A stretch of 64,000 nt of DNA, from NCBI GenBank assembly GCA_963932465.1, contig OZ010799.1, forward strand, positions 157,228,761-157,292,760, given 5' to 3'. The notes beneath the pieces are model-generated. The model made no database searches. It was not told where the DNA came from and saw only the letters and a program-made list of their open reading frames with translations. Shown here in pieces: positions 10,994-22,350 of this stretch (the first letter of the stretch is position 1; each line of letters begins with the position of its first letter). The translations under genes and the position numbers were made by a program. The stretch is from Maratus speciosus. Lineage: Eukaryota > Arthropoda > Arachnida > Araneae > Salticidae.

Positions 10994-11621
10994 CAGGGTG
11001 ATTCAGCTCGTCGGTGACAAACTTTAAGGATCGATAGAGCACACCTAGACGAACATTTTTGAATAGGGAATGTAGGGTCCCTGACGCGATGGTAAGGCGC
11101 TAGGCGCTTTCGAAAATTTGGGTGCCGAAATTCGAAACGTCATAAAAACTAGGGAAATGGTTAGATTTTCTTGCTTGTTGCGTCGAAATGATTCTGTTTG
11201 TTTAGACTTTCTTCAGTACCAATTTGATAAGCGTATCTCTTAAAACATGGATAGGGGGCGCTGCAGACTTTGGAGAGCTAGACAACAACTTTAAGCCCGT
11301 TATTTTGATAATTTAACACATGCTCGCCAAAGTTTATACTCTAACTTAAAGTTTGAACCCAAAAGTAGAGCCCTGCAAAAAGCGTAAGAGCCGGAATAAA
11401 ATGTCAAAGTACAGGGTGGTCGAAACTCGAAGGCTCCTAGGAGATAAACAAACAGATTTCTTGACTTATGGCATGCATTTTCATGATTCTGTTTGCTGGG
11501 GCTCTCTGAAACTCAGTTGAGTAGTACAAAAAGAAACATCGATAGGGGGCGCTTTGGGCAAAAAACATAATTCGTTGACATTTCGGACGCTAACTGGAAA
11601 CGGGGCGCTACGATCAGTTAG
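10994..11621 (+). repeat. Left terminal inverted repeat of the mariner element
   Basis: 628 bp matching 13090-13717 inverted; inner edge is CGATCAGTTAG. It contains two copies of AGGGGGCGCT, at 11253 and 11544. Confidence 0.92.
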
Positions 11622-11913
11622 AAACAAAACAAGAGAGTAATTTACTTATCATAAGAAGCTATTAAAACTGCAGTTTTTTTTTTTTTTTTTAACAAACATA
11701 GCTGGTTTCAATCATGCACAATGCGCGCAATAAAATTTACATAAGGTGCTTTTTGCTGATTTATGCAAAAGATATCGTACCATATCGATATGCAAAAGAT
11801 ACGTAATGCGTAGACGACAACGCGAGATGACGTAGTTGTATGCGCAGACACGTCTTTTGAACGTGCGGTACCTACTTAAGCTTCGGGTTACTTGTCTGCA
11901 GATCGGTAGTAGG

Positions 11914-12990
11914 ATGGAACGGTACACAAACTCTGAATTGGCTGACATGCATTTGGCGTATGGCGCTGCTGGTTGTAATGGACGAGCCGCTCAGCGGTTG
12001 TACGCCGAGCGTTACCCCAACAGGCAAATCCCCTGCCATGCCTTCTTCGCTCGAGTACACCAGAGGTTGTCCACAACGGGATCTTTCGACGGAGGCAGGC
12101 CTGAACGGGAGCGATCAGTGAGCACCCCCGACAACGAAGAGGCTGTGCTTAACCTGGTTGAGGACAACCCAGGTCTTAGCACGAGAGATATCGCCAGACA
12201 TGTTGGCATTTCGCAAGCAACTGCGTGGCGCATCTTACGTTCCCGGAATCTGCACCCCTACCACATCCAGCGGGTGCAGTTGCTCAGAGAGCAGGATTTT
12301 GGCCCTCGAGTGGAATTCTCAAGATGGTACTTGGCGATGAGATCCAGGGATCCCCGTTTTGTAAACAGCATTTTGTTTACGGACGAGTCCACCTTCAGCC
12401 GGGAGGGAATGTGGAACGCCCACAACAGTCATGTGTGGTGTGATGAAAATCCACATGAAACCAGAAGCCGAGCAGCCCAGGAGCGTTTCTCAGTAAATGT
12501 GTGGGCCGGCATTCTGGGGGATTGCCTCATTGGCCCTTATTTGTTACCTGAACGTCTGACAGGTGGAAATTACCTGATTTTCCTGGATCAAGTGCTGCCG
12601 CAGCTTCTGGATGAGGCGCACGTACCCGAAGGTTCGCGTCGCCAGATGTGGTTCCAGCACGATGGAGCTCCGGCCCATTACACGAACGACGTGCGTCTCC
12701 ATCTAAACGCAAGGTATGGCCAGCGGTGGATCGGGCGTGGGGGTCCAGTTCACTGGCCTGCCCGATCACCAGACCTCACCTGCTTGGATTTCTTCCTTTG
12801 GGGTTACCTGAAGGCCGAGGTATACCATACACCTGTCAGCAGTGCTGAAGAACTTGTGGCGCGCATTGTGGCAGCTGCAGGGCAGATCAGAGATACTCCT
12901 GGCATTGTTGGAAACACACACTCCTCAATGCGACGGAGGTGCGAAGCCTGCATCATGGCCCAAGGTCGAAATTTCGAGCATCTTCTGTAG
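11914..12990 (+). CDS. Mariner/Tc-type DDE (DD41D) transposase, 358 aa, apparently intact
   Basis: Catalyses cut-and-paste excision and TA insertion, acting in the nucleus on the flanking TIRs. The N-terminus (residues 3-55, MERYTNSELADMHLAYG...) is an HTH of the kind often annotated DUF4817. A second HTH (LSTRDIARHVGISQATAWRI) spans about 88-107. The catalytic domain has FTDESTF (D157), WFQHDGAPAHY (D250) and SPDLTCLDFFLWGY (D292), with 41 residues between the last two, the DD41D spacing. The C-terminus is RNFEHLL followed by TAG. The frame is open 26 codons further upstream, to 11836. I prefer the ATG at 11914 because the HTH similarity begins there. AATAAA at 13005-13010, just after the stop, is a likely poly(A) signal. 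Closely related C-terminal codons survive at 61367-61510. Confidence 0.93.
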   Translation: MERYTNSELADMHLAYGAAGCNGRAAQRLYAERYPNRQIPCHAFFARVHQRLSTTGSFDGGRPERERSVSTPDNEEAVLNLVEDNPGLSTRDIARHVGISQATAWRILRSRNLHPYHIQRVQLLREQDFGPRVEFSRWYLAMRSRDPRFVNSILFTDESTFSREGMWNAHNSHVWCDENPHETRSRAAQERFSVNVWAGILGDCLIGPYLLPERLTGGNYLIFLDQVLPQLLDEAHVPEGSRRQMWFQHDGAPAHYTNDVRLHLNARYGQRWIGRGGPVHWPARSPDLTCLDFFLWGYLKAEVYHTPVSSAEELVARIVAAAGQIRDTPGIVGNTHSSMRRRCEACIMAQGRNFEHLL

Positions 12991-13089
12991 TGTTATTTTT
13001 TGTAAATAAATTTCCAGTATCATTGATGTTTTTGGTCTAAATTTATTCAGAAGTGTTGAGCAGAGGTAGAAAATGTGTTTTCATTATTA

Positions 13090-13717
13090 CTAACTGATCG
13101 TAGCGCCCCGTTTCCAGTTAGCGTCCGAAATGTCAACGAATTATGTTTTTTGCCCAAAGCGCCCCCTATCGATGTTTCTTTTTGTACCGTTCAACTGAGT
13201 TTCAGAGAGCCCCAGCAAACAGAATCATGAAAATGCATGCCATAAGTCAAGAAATCTGTTTGTTTATCTCTTAGGAGCCTTTGAGTTTCGACCACCCTGT
13301 ACTTTGACATTTTATTCCGGCTCTTACGCTTTTTGCAGGGCTCTACTTTTGGGTTCAAACTTTAAGTTAGAGTATAAACTTTGGCGAGCATGTGTTAAAT
13401 TATCAAAATAACGGGCTTAAAGTTGTTGTCTAGCTCTCCAAAGTCTGCAGCGCCCCCTATCCATGTTTTAAGAGATACGCTTATCAAATTGGTACTGAAG
13501 AAAGTCTAAACAAACAGAATCATTTCGACGCAACAAGCAAGAAAATCTAACCATTTCCCTAGTTTTTATGACGTTTCGAATTTCGGCACCCAAATTTTCG
13601 AAAGCGCCTAGCGCCTTACCATCGCGTCAGGGACCCTACATTCCCTATTCAAAAATGTTCGTCTAGGTGTGCTCTATCGATCCTTAAAGTTTGTCACCGA
13701 CGAGCTGAATCACCCTG
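13090..13717 (-). repeat. Right terminal inverted repeat of the mariner element
   Basis: Inverse of 10994-11621, equal length. Differences seen by eye are few (for example AGTAGTAC versus AACGGTAC near the middle). Confidence 0.92.
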
Positions 13718-13726
13718 TATATATTA

Positions 13727-14180
13727 CCGGGTGTCTTAAAAAGGACTGACTGATTTTAAAATTCAACAACTTGCAAACGGTGACAGATATTTAAAAAATT
13801 CTTTCAGGAGGGTTCTGCATAAGGTCAAAAGTTTTATTACAGTGATTTTCGATTTTAGTTCAAATTACAAACAATAGATGGCGCTGTAAGCAATAGTCCC
13901 TAAATACAAGCTCGATTTTTGGTCCTTTCTCTTGTTCCATGCAGAAAAAGGAGATGGAAATGTATTGAGTGGGCCACGAAGTATCAAAAATCGAGCCTGA
14001 ATTTAGCGTCTATTGATCGTAGCGCCATCTATTGTTTGTAATTCGAACTAAAATCGAAAATCACTGTGAAAAAAACTTTTGACCTTATGCATAACCCTCC
14101 TGCAAGAATTTTTTAAATATCTGTCACCGTTTACAAGTTATTGAATTTTAAAATCAGTCAGTCCTTTTTAGGACACCCGG
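13727..14180. mobile_element. TA-flanked MITE with about 195-bp inverted arms, 454 bp
   Basis: Ends CCGGGTGTCTTAAAAAGGAC and GTCCTTTTTAGGACACCCGG with TA at 13725-13726 and 14181-14182. Arms continue through TAGATGGCGCTGTAA / GTAGCGCCATCTA to a loop near 13925-13985. No coding. It lies 9 bp beyond the mariner element; the termini differ, so it belongs to another family. Confidence 0.85.
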
Positions 14181-14412
14181 TATATATATTACATATATGC
14201 ACTATTACAAATATTGTGAATATTCCCATATCTAGTACGTTTACATTTTATGAAATAAATACAAAAAAATTTTAGCGTAATTTTATTTTTTTTTTTTAGT
14301 ATTTTTTCAGTTTATTTTGTACATTTTAAAGGGATTTTACCAACAAATTTAACAAAACAAAAATTCAGGCACAAATGGGTTAACACCTATATACTATGTA
14401 TAAACAGTTTTA

Positions 14413-14642
14413 AATTCCTCTTTCCTTGCTAAATCCAAGATGAAATGTTTGAAGCGATCGGTATATTCCATAAGCTCTATTGACTTTTCTTCTTTGAAGG
14501 AAGAAGGTATAAATAAGAAAGCCCCCAAAATATCTTCGATGAAAGGAATCAATAGCTATTATTTTCACATGCTCGCAGGAGGAAGAAAAAATAATTCCTC
14601 CTTTTGCATTAGTTATAAAAGAATGTTGGATAATCTCTAATT
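14413..14642 (+). repeat. Unclassified 230-bp dispersed repeat, copy 1 of 4
   Basis: Shares with 25484, 33222 and 41600 the ordered blocks CCTTGCTAAA, GATGAAATGTTTGAA, ATATTCC-AAGCTCTATTG, a GGCTTTTCTT-GAAGGAAG block, a TATAAATA-AGAAA-CCCCC block, GGAATC-ATAGCTATTA, TCACATGCT and AAAAGAATGTT. There are no inverted ends, no poly(A) tail and no tRNA-type boxes. The 66-codon frame is not conserved among copies, so this looks non-coding. Confidence 0.75.
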
Positions 14643-14740
14643 AATAATAATTATAATAAACCAGATTTTAAATTTTGGATACAAGAATGAGATATGCTTC
14701 TCGGCCTTAAATCCTTTCTGAATATTTTAGTATGTTTAGA

Positions 14741-15213
14741 TCTACCCTATATATATAAAATCCTAATGAAACGAATTTGGGAAACGAATATATGAAACGC
14801 CTGAAATGTATCGATTCTTTGAATCGACTGATTAAACAACTGACTTTGTTTCACGGCGATTTCTCCTAAAATATGGAATACTTTGCGATGAAATTAACAC
14901 CAAAAATCCGTGTTGATCCACAGATCTCAAAACTGGTATTAGAATTTTTAAATTCGAATTAGTTTTCGAAATATTAATTTTTTTCTAATTTTAAATACAT
15001 TTTTTCTAATGATGGCAACTCAAATTTTAATCATAACAGATTTTTTTTTTTTTTTATAATTCAGAAAAGGTTACTATTTTAAATTAATTTGGCGACAGTT
15101 TGGCCTCCTTTAAATCTATGCTAAGAACAATGCTTTTTTTGTATTTCGTTATCATTTTATTAAATACAAAACTTTCATTTAAAAATGAAACATTTAAATT
15201 AATGGCTTTCACT

Positions 15214-15268
<55 letters not shown>

Positions 15269-15666
15269 GAAAAGAAAAATATTAGGCACAGATGTCATAT
15301 ATGCACCGGGGTACCTAACTGGCGTACAAATGGCATTATTTTGATAGACATGGTAAACCGGCTATTGTTGTTTATTTAATAATAAATGTATATTTACTTT
15401 TATTTCTTTTTTAAATTTATATAAATTATTTTGTTCTATAGTAATTAATTATTTTTTTTTGCTATTTCCTTCTGGAAATAATAGAAAATAATTAAAAAAT
15501 ACGGTACAATGTAGTAGTTATTCCGTCACCTAATTTCGCAAATTATATAAATCGCCAAACCACTCGCTAAATTGTACAGATTGACAAAATTTTTATTTTA
15601 AATAACGAAAGAACAAATAAATTAGGGGGTTGGCGAGCGTAGCTTGCAGGGGGCAGAGCCCCCTAG
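14741..15666 (+). mobile_element. Non-autonomous Helitron, 926 bp
   Basis: Starts A|TCTACCCTATATATATAAAA and ends GGGGG-CAGAG-CCCCCTAG|T, with a GGGGGTTGGCGAGCGTAGC block before the hairpin that is shared with the Helitron ending at 27470. Its 15515-15640 portion is the inverse of 27085-27265. It contains a 49-nt A-run. No Rep/helicase frame. Confidence 0.65.
15219..15267 (+). repeat. Poly(A) tract, 49 nt
   Basis: Uninterrupted A from 15219 to 15267 inside the Helitron. The 61-codon frame ending in poly-lysine here is an artefact. Confidence 0.9.
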
Positions 15667-15952
15667 TATATATATATAAAAGAGATAGATTTTCTAATAC
15701 TTAATAAATGTCACATTTGCAGCAAAATAAATTACAGTAAACCCGGTTCTAAACATAATTTTACATAATAATAATTTCAGAAAATGTTTCATATTTTCAA
15801 ATTTCTATGCAGTGTGATAGTAAAAATGTTGTTTTATATTGAAACGCTATGCGTCAGAAGCTTTTTATCTCAAACTGGTTTTCCATTTTCGGTATTATTT
15901 CATACATGAAGATTATTTCATACATGCGTTCCCCAGAATTAGAATAAATGTA

Positions 15953-17276
15953 CAGCCGTGAAAAAAGTAAACACCTCCTACTAACTCGACAACAAATTAT
16001 TGTGAAAATAGTTACTAGAACCAAACGATTTGAAATAATGTCTACTTTTAAATGATGTACGTGAAATTTTCTTAAAGGGCCACCTACATATCAGAACGAA
16101 CCCAAACTTTTTTTTTTCAATAGCAATACCCAAGTTTGACTCCATAAATGAATTCTACACCCTTCAATTAGCCTAAAAAAAGGTTCTCATGAAATTCGTA
16201 CGATTAGTTTCAGAGAAATTAATTCTTTTAAAATGAGCCTATTTCAGGGGCCTATTTTAGCCTATTTCCAAATTGTTCAGTACTCGATTGTTAAAATACT
16301 ACAGAATGACTATGTCACTTCTTTTAATGTATTATTTCTTACCAATATGAAAATTTCACTCCCTAAATATATTTCGACTATTGTCAGCCCAAATGTTTCA
16401 ATAAAATGAGTAAAATATATTTTTTTTATCAAATTATGCTTTTCTCCATATCATAGACAGTGTTGCCGTATCTGACTGATTTTTAATTTAGGCATTCTCA
16501 ATTCTGAATTCTAAATATTATAATTTAATAGTTATTTTTGTATTATTAGATAATAGGGATTTCATAAATAAAACACAAGAAAATTACTATTCAAAATGTT
16601 TTCGCGTGCATTCAATATTTCTAAATTAAAAAAAAAACCGCCAGATGTGGCAACACTGATGTGATCATACACGGCTACTTAAACCATCATTTTGACGTTT
16701 TTTAATCATAATTCGAAAACTACTCGGAAGAAAAAAATTTAATTGCGAATTCGCATTAAACAGGACATAATAAATTTAAATCTATAAAAAAAAATGTAGG
16801 TTGCAATTCATATTTTTTTTCGAATATCAATTTCATAATTCATATTATAATTTTTTTTAAATTACAAATTCAATGTATTTATGCTCGGGTTTTTTAGTAT
16901 TATAATCTCACAAAAAATTTTCACATTAGCATTATAATGTCAGGATATATTAATAAAAATATGAACATGTAATTTAACATTAGCAGCTCTAAATTTTGAA
17001 CGTTTATAATTCAAAAACTTATCATCCTAATGATTTGAAATTTCGTTTTTAGGCATAGTTTAGAACAAAGATTTAAAATATATTGTCAAAATCGGATGTT
17101 GCCATTGAAAGAAACAAAGTTTGGTCTGGTTTTGATTTGTAGATGTTTCCCTAAGCGAGTTTTATATACACCATTTAAAAGTAGACTTTATTTCCAATTG
17201 TTTGGTACCAGTAAATTTCTTCTATTATAATTAGTTGCAGAATTAGTAGGGCGTGTTTACTTTTTTTCCACGATTG
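15953..17276. mobile_element. Tc1-like non-autonomous element, copy A, 1324 bp
   Basis: TA-flanked; ends CAGCCGTGAAAAAAGTAAACAC and its inverse GTGTTTACTTTTTTTCCACG. Long imperfect arms share AACAAATTATTGT, CTACTTTTAAATGATG and CCCAAACTTTTTTT-type blocks with copies at 34699, 47036 and 59978. The middle holds no intact transposase. The uninterrupted stretch GGCTACTTAAACCATCATTT here is the empty site for a MITE inserted in the 47036 copy. Confidence 0.8.
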
Positions 17277-18391
17277 TACATAATTGTACATAAATATAGC
17301 GCTAATTAACTTTTTACGCTACTCACATCATGACATCGTAACATATATCTTAAAAAATAAAAATTTAAAAGTTTTTGTTAATCTTAGGTACAAGAGCGCT
17401 GTGATTCCCAACGGAACTATGAATAAAAATGAGTTGAGATATCCTCAAAATGGTGAAGCTTCAACTATAACCGCTTTCTCTAGTAAATTTGAATAAAAAT
17501 GTTATCCTTATTTAAACGCCTTATTAATTCAGAATTTCAGTCATAATTATGGCCCAAAACGGATATTTATTAACCATTTGGAAAAATGGTTATTGTCCTC
17601 GGTCAGAGTAGGAAATCAAAAACATACATGAAGCGTTTTATTAGTTGAATGCCGCATTTTATTCGTTTTCTGATTGGTCTATACAGTAATCTGTATTTTC
17701 CCTTTACTTTCAACAGAGGTGGAAACTTCTGTTGCCACTATGACAAAAAAGTAATAAAAACTACAAAAAAAAAAATTAATAACTCAGAAACAAATTGAGA
17801 TACAGCTTTCAAACAAATTGCATTTAAAAGTAAATTTTTTTCTCTATACGACGGTGTAAAAAGTAATATTGTGGGATGTTTAGAAGTTTAAGAATGAAAT
17901 TTCATTTAAAATTGGTCCAGGAATATTAATGTTTAATCCATGGCGTACGTAATGTATGACCAGCTCCGTAGAAGTTTAAAAATTTACAGTACCGAAAAAT
18001 GTAATCCATGCCGTACGTAATGTATGATCACCACCGTGCGATTTTTCATGTCTTTGAAAAAATCATTTTCCAAATGGTCTTTGTAATTTGTTAAACTGCA
18101 TTTTTTTTTTTTTACTGGTGGACTTCGGCGGTAGCCTATCCCTGCGTTTCCGTCATATTATGACAACTTGAAATATTCGCTGCCAGTGTCAGTGGAAGCA
18201 ATTATAATACACAGGCCAATTTATACCATATTTATGAGATAAATTTTGCATGAATAAGCCACTAAAGAAGGCGACATTTTTTTATTCAAAATTTACTGGT
18301 AGAAGTTTGCTTCGGCGGTAATCAGAAACTGTTGATCCGATGTAAAAAATCAGCCGCCATCATGTGACAGCCTCTTCAGTTAACACTCATA

Positions 18392-18738
18392 GAGGAAAGA
18401 GATAGATGGAGATGTAGTATGCCGTAAAAATGGTTTGCAATATGATGCGCGTTATCGCTCAAATTTAAATGCTCTCCCTCGGCCCAAACAAAACAAGCTC
18501 CTGGAACAGGGACCGAATTCTTTGACATCACCCGTGCATTTGTTTCTCTAAGTGAAAGTGATCAGCTTATTTTTGAGTATTCTAAAGCAGCAATCCATTG
18601 TATTATGAATTGAAAACTGTATTCTTTTTTTCGTGAAAGAACGTGCTTGTGTTTGGGCCAACTGTAGTTGATTTTAGAGTTAACTTTTTGGCGTCACCTC
18701 CAGCCACCTTACTGCATCTCCATCTATTTCTTTCCTCC
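18392..18738. repeat. Nested inverted repeats, probable MITE remnants
   Basis: Outer arms: GAGGAAAGAGATAGATGGAG (18392) and CTCCATCTATTTCTTTCCTC (18719). Inside them GGCCCAAACAAAACAAGC (18483) pairs with GCTTGTGTTTGGGCC (ending near 18660). Target duplications could not be fixed. Confidence 0.5.
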
Positions 18739-18742
18739 ATGG

Positions 18743-18953
18743 TTCATACTAGAACCGCCATTAGGGGTCATTATGACCCCCTTCCAAATTGATAACTGTC
18801 GATTCGAACCAGAAATTTTTTCATAAGATATGTTAAATATCTGTAGCAGTAAAATAGGCTAATTAAATACGTTAAATTGTGCTAAATAAAAACTCTGGTG
18901 TGAAACACTTTTATATAAAACTTGGGTAAAATAGCCGGTTGTTCCAGTGTTGA
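18743..18953. mobile_element. Decayed TTAA-type MITE of the CACTAGAAC family
   Basis: ACTAGAACCGCC...GGTTGTTCCAGTGTTG ends and a middle with CCAGAAATTTTTTCATAA and AACTCTGGTGTGAAACA match the better preserved copy at 47638-47845. The flanking TTAA is mutated (TTCA left, TTGA right). Confidence 0.55.
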
Positions 18954-19439
18954 TTCACTCGTAACTGGCAGACCCTACACTAAATGTCTTCTTCTTGTTA
19001 TTCATAACTCCATTTGGTTACCAAACATTTTATTAGTAAGGCCCATTAAAACATAAGTAAAATTATGATCACCCCAACCCCAACGCACATACTTAGTAAC
19101 GTATCTCTTATTATTTACAACGTAAATTATTTGGTGCGTTCATAGTTATATAAATACGTAGTGTAACGCTCGAACAATACGCACTCCATCATATTTTCTC
19201 TCCTTTTCTTTTTTTTCTTTCAAAAGAACTGACAAGCTGAGTAAATTAGACTTTATGAGATGAGAAGAATGTTTACAGAGTTGTTGCCGACAAGGCATCT
19301 GAGCTAAGCCGTAATTTTAAATTAACTGAGTTATTTTGTAAATAGTAACATGTAAATACGTTGTAAATATTAAATTTATTAGTCGATGAAAAGTTATCGA
19401 GTTTTAATTTGTAACTAAGATAGTTTCCACCCCGGATTC

Positions 19440-19780
19440 TAAATAATATGTTACAGAAGCACCTATAGTCGTCGTTCGGTTCGTCTGTCGGTCCGTCCAT
19501 CTGCATATAACAGAGCAAAAACTTCCCAACCGAATGGTCCGAAATTTTAAATATATAATTGTTGCAAAATTTTGTGGAGTCATTTTAAATTTTATGAAAA
19601 TAGGATCTATAGTTTAATTACAGGGACAGTCAAAAGTTTTCCTTTACATTACGGCCAATGGGAAAAAATTATTTCAAGTGCATTTTAATGATGTTACAGC
19701 CTTTCGAACAGAATTAAATTGATGTGCACTTATGAAGTGCACTAAAATATACAATCAATACAATATGCGGTGTAAAAAAT
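19440..19780 (+). repeat. GTCTGTC-head element with one tail block
   Basis: CGTCTGTCGGTCCGTCCATC at about 19471 is followed about 150 bp later by TTACAGGGACAGTCAAAAG and ATTACGGCCAATGGGAAAA, the same layout as 3100-3330 and 59343-59530. Confidence 0.55.
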
Positions 19781-19789
19781 ATTTATAAA

Positions 19790-21010
19790 ACTAGTTATAG
19801 TACGAACGCACCTCATTTTCCACGTTTGACGTGCAATTTCCAACTTGTTTTCATATGGGAGAAGCCAAACGAGCTTAAACCCTTTCTATAACTCTATTGC
19901 ATATCGGCAACACACCCAAAAAACAATGCTACTTACACATTGTGTTTTAAAAGAAGATTTTATTTTTTGGTGCCAACTTCCAACATAACACAGTTAATAG
20001 AAATTGTTCATAGAATTCAAAACAGACTGCGGTGCTGAGTTACTTTGTCATGCCGAGGTTTTATTTATCATTTGAGCAATTTCACATTGTTATTGCTAAA
20101 ATGAACTCCGTAAATTTTGTAAAATTAAAATGTCTGAAGACATCCAAAAATATTTTTTACGAAGGTAAGTTCGAATACTTTACGATTTTGTATAAGAAAA
20201 TTGACAATATTTATGAGAAACGTGTAATTTTCTGTTTCTTGCAGATACGAAAAAAAAACGCCTTTTAGTCAAAATTTTTTTATTTTATATTCTAATTTTT
20301 TAAGTGTTTAAAAGGATGTTTTCTATCATCTGAGTAAATAATTTTCATATCGTAGTTGTTGAGTTATAAAGGATTAAGAATAACATCAATTTGCTTCTTT
20401 CAGCTTATCAAACAGGCAATGTTTCTGTCACTAAATTTTTTTTTAAACATAAAAACTGTATGAAGATAATAAAACCATGCCATTTTCCCTTGTGCCATAA
20501 ACAGTTGTGTTGTTCCTTGTCAAATTATCTCACTGTGAAACAAAAGTGTAATATGGTCTGCATTTTAACAAAAGTGTAATATAGTCTGCATTTTTATCTT
20601 CATAAAATTTCTTGATGAAATTATCACGCTTGGCATTAACTTTAATAGCATTTATACATTTTATAATACATTTTAATAACTCATTAACTCATAGTGGAAT
20701 ATTATTAGACATATTAAGATTTCTATATAAGTAACACAATGCGCACGATCAAGAGGCATTTCTGAATATTTTTCTTTTCAATTGTAAATAGTCATAGTCT
20801 TTCCCATCATAACACACGTATATCGTCTGGTATTAAAATTTAACGTTTATGCCATGATATGTATTTATTTACTGTGTATAGCGTCTGCACCAGAGACATA
20901 ACAAATTTACTATTTATTCATTTTCTTTTCTGATGCATATTCAGCATTTATATATTTTATAAGGTTTGTAATGGTTCGTTCAGCTAATTCAAGCATGTTT
21001 TAGATTAAAT
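19790..21010. other. Gene-free stretch
   Basis: AT-rich; only short frames (up to 78 codons) with no recognisable similarity. A short direct repeat AAAAGTGTAATATRGTCTGC occurs at about 20540 and 20571. Confidence 0.5.
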
Positions 21011-21014
21011 GTGT

Positions 21015-21231
21015 TTAACCCATTAACGCCCGGATAATTTTCTTCGTTAAAATTTAAATTTAGGATTCCCCACCACTTTTAAAATATGTGTAATTTTTAT
21101 CTTATTTTATCAAGGAATTTGTCTCGTGAAAAAAAGTATATATTTATCTTCATATTTACTGGTGTGGAAAGCTATTTCTTGCCACTAAATCTAGCGATCT
21201 AAAAATTTACCACTGGGCGTTAATGGGTTAA
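21015..21231. mobile_element. TTAA-flanked MITE (piggyBac type), 217 bp
   Basis: TTAA then CCCATTAACGCCC; inverse GGGCGTTAATGGG then TTAA. TTAA target with short inverted ends is the piggyBac signature. The right TTAA (21228-21231) is also the left TTAA of the next MITE. Confidence 0.8.
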
Positions 21232-21392
21232 CACAAGAACGTCCAGAAATTTTACTCAAGTTTCATAAAAAAATTTTACACCAGAATTTTTATTTAAAAT
21301 TATTTGACTGATTTATTTAACGTAAATCTGCGTTTTTAAAATTTAACGATGCGCGGAGTCGAATCGACTCCTTCCGGGGGTTCTAGTGTTAA
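21228..21392. mobile_element. TTAA-flanked MITE of the CACTAGAAC family
   Basis: TTAACACAAGAACGTCC...GGGGGTTCTAGTGTTAA, in mirror layout to 47638-47845 (shared blocks CTCAAGTTTCATAAAA, CCAGAATTTTTATTTAAAAT, TTTGACTGATTTATTTA). It is about 40 bp shorter than that copy. It shares its left TTAA with the previous element. Confidence 0.75.
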
Positions 21393-21415
21393 GACAGTCA
21401 ATTTCAAATGTACAA

Positions 21416-22291
21416 TTAAGGTATGTGCCTACCTTCAAAGCGCTGTTTTTGCGAAAACTTTCGATTTTTTTTAAAGTTTCAAATTAAAGTTCAAGCATTT
21501 CGGATTCTAAAAAAGGCCTTGCTTTTGGTTCAGCAATAATTAGAAGCAAAGTTATAGCCCAAAATATAATCGGAAATGAGCTTTCTGAAACCGGACGTGA
21601 CCGTTTAAAGAGCCACAGAAAGGTAAGAATACATTTTAATACTCAAATATATATATAATATATATACAAATATATAAACACCTACAAATAGGGTGGATTT
21701 TAAAGTTGTAAACTTTATACATAATTTTTTGTGCTATACCAAAATCTTAATTTGCGTTTTTCATTGTGTACGTTTACGAGAAACACCATTTTTTATAAAG
21801 TTTTTAAGATATTGAAATAAATTTTGTAACAAGGTTCTACTCATCTATTGGTATGTTATGAAACAAAATATAGCTTGTAAGTTTGTATATATTGATTTAA
21901 AGCTATTTTCATCGAAAAATACACATTTTTTTTTTTTTTAAATCACATTTTGTATAGAAAATTTAGTATATGTTAGTAAATTTAAGAGGTATTGCAAATA
22001 TTTTGCTTCATAACACAGGTAAGTGGTTTGCTAACATATTGTTGAAAAAAAAAAAGTAAAATATAGTGATTCGATTTCGTTACAGAAGGTTTCGCATAAA
22101 CGCAATTCTTTACTAAAATGTGACTAAATATTGTCTAAATTTGAAAAGTTAATTAAAATTCCATTAATAAATTATATGAATTCATAGTTTTATTCCCTGT
22201 TTTAACGAAAAACACATGTGTTTGATAAAAATTTCTTATTTTTCAAAAAAAAAAAAAAAAAAAAAAAAAACCCGAATGACACATACCTTAA
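21416..22291. mobile_element. TTAA-flanked non-autonomous element, 876 bp
   Basis: TTAAGGTATGTGCC at the left and GACACATACCTTAA at the right. No intact frame. The interior contains ATAT tracts and a 28-nt A-run near 22243-22270. Confidence 0.65.
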
Positions 22292-22350
22292 GTAATTAAA
22301 AAAAAAATATGTGACATATAGCAGAGAAAACAAAAACACGTCTCATTCTA

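Larger units (their letters stand above)
10994..13717 (+). mobile_element. Complete mariner-like transposon with 628-bp TIRs, 2724 bp
   Basis: Flanked by TA (10992-10993 and 13718-13719) and bounded by CAGGGTGATTCAGCTCGTCG and its inverse. The inverted repeats run 10994-11621 and 13090-13717, each exactly 628 bp, with only scattered substitutions. Between them lies one intact transposase gene (11914-12990). Long TIRs, intact frame and intact catalytic residues suggest recent, possibly current, mobility. Its coding part is clearly richer in G+C than the surrounding AT-rich DNA, as expected of a recent arrival. Confidence 0.93.
17390..19016 (+). repeat. Dispersed repeat, longer relative of inverted 37393-37690
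   Basis: Blocks at 17435-17570 (CAAAATGGTGAAGCTTCAAC, AAACGCCTTATTAATTCAGA, TCAGTCATAATTATGGCC), 18145 (CCCTGCGTTTCCGTCATATT) and 18955-19012 (TTGATTCACTCGTAACTGG, CCCTACACTA, CATAACTCCATT) occur in the same order on the minus strand of 37393-37690. The copy here carries about 1.3 kb of extra material. No coding is supported. Confidence 0.6.

Noticed and set aside
11836..11913. Longer N-terminus for the mariner transposase starting at 11836
   Set aside because: The extra 26 residues precede the HTH and show no family similarity; the ATG at 11914 gives the expected length.
14440..14640. 66-aa frame in the 230-bp repeat
   Set aside because: Not kept in the three sister copies.
15100..15285. 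61-aa frame ending in poly-lysine
   Set aside because: Product of the 49-nt poly(A) tract within a Helitron.
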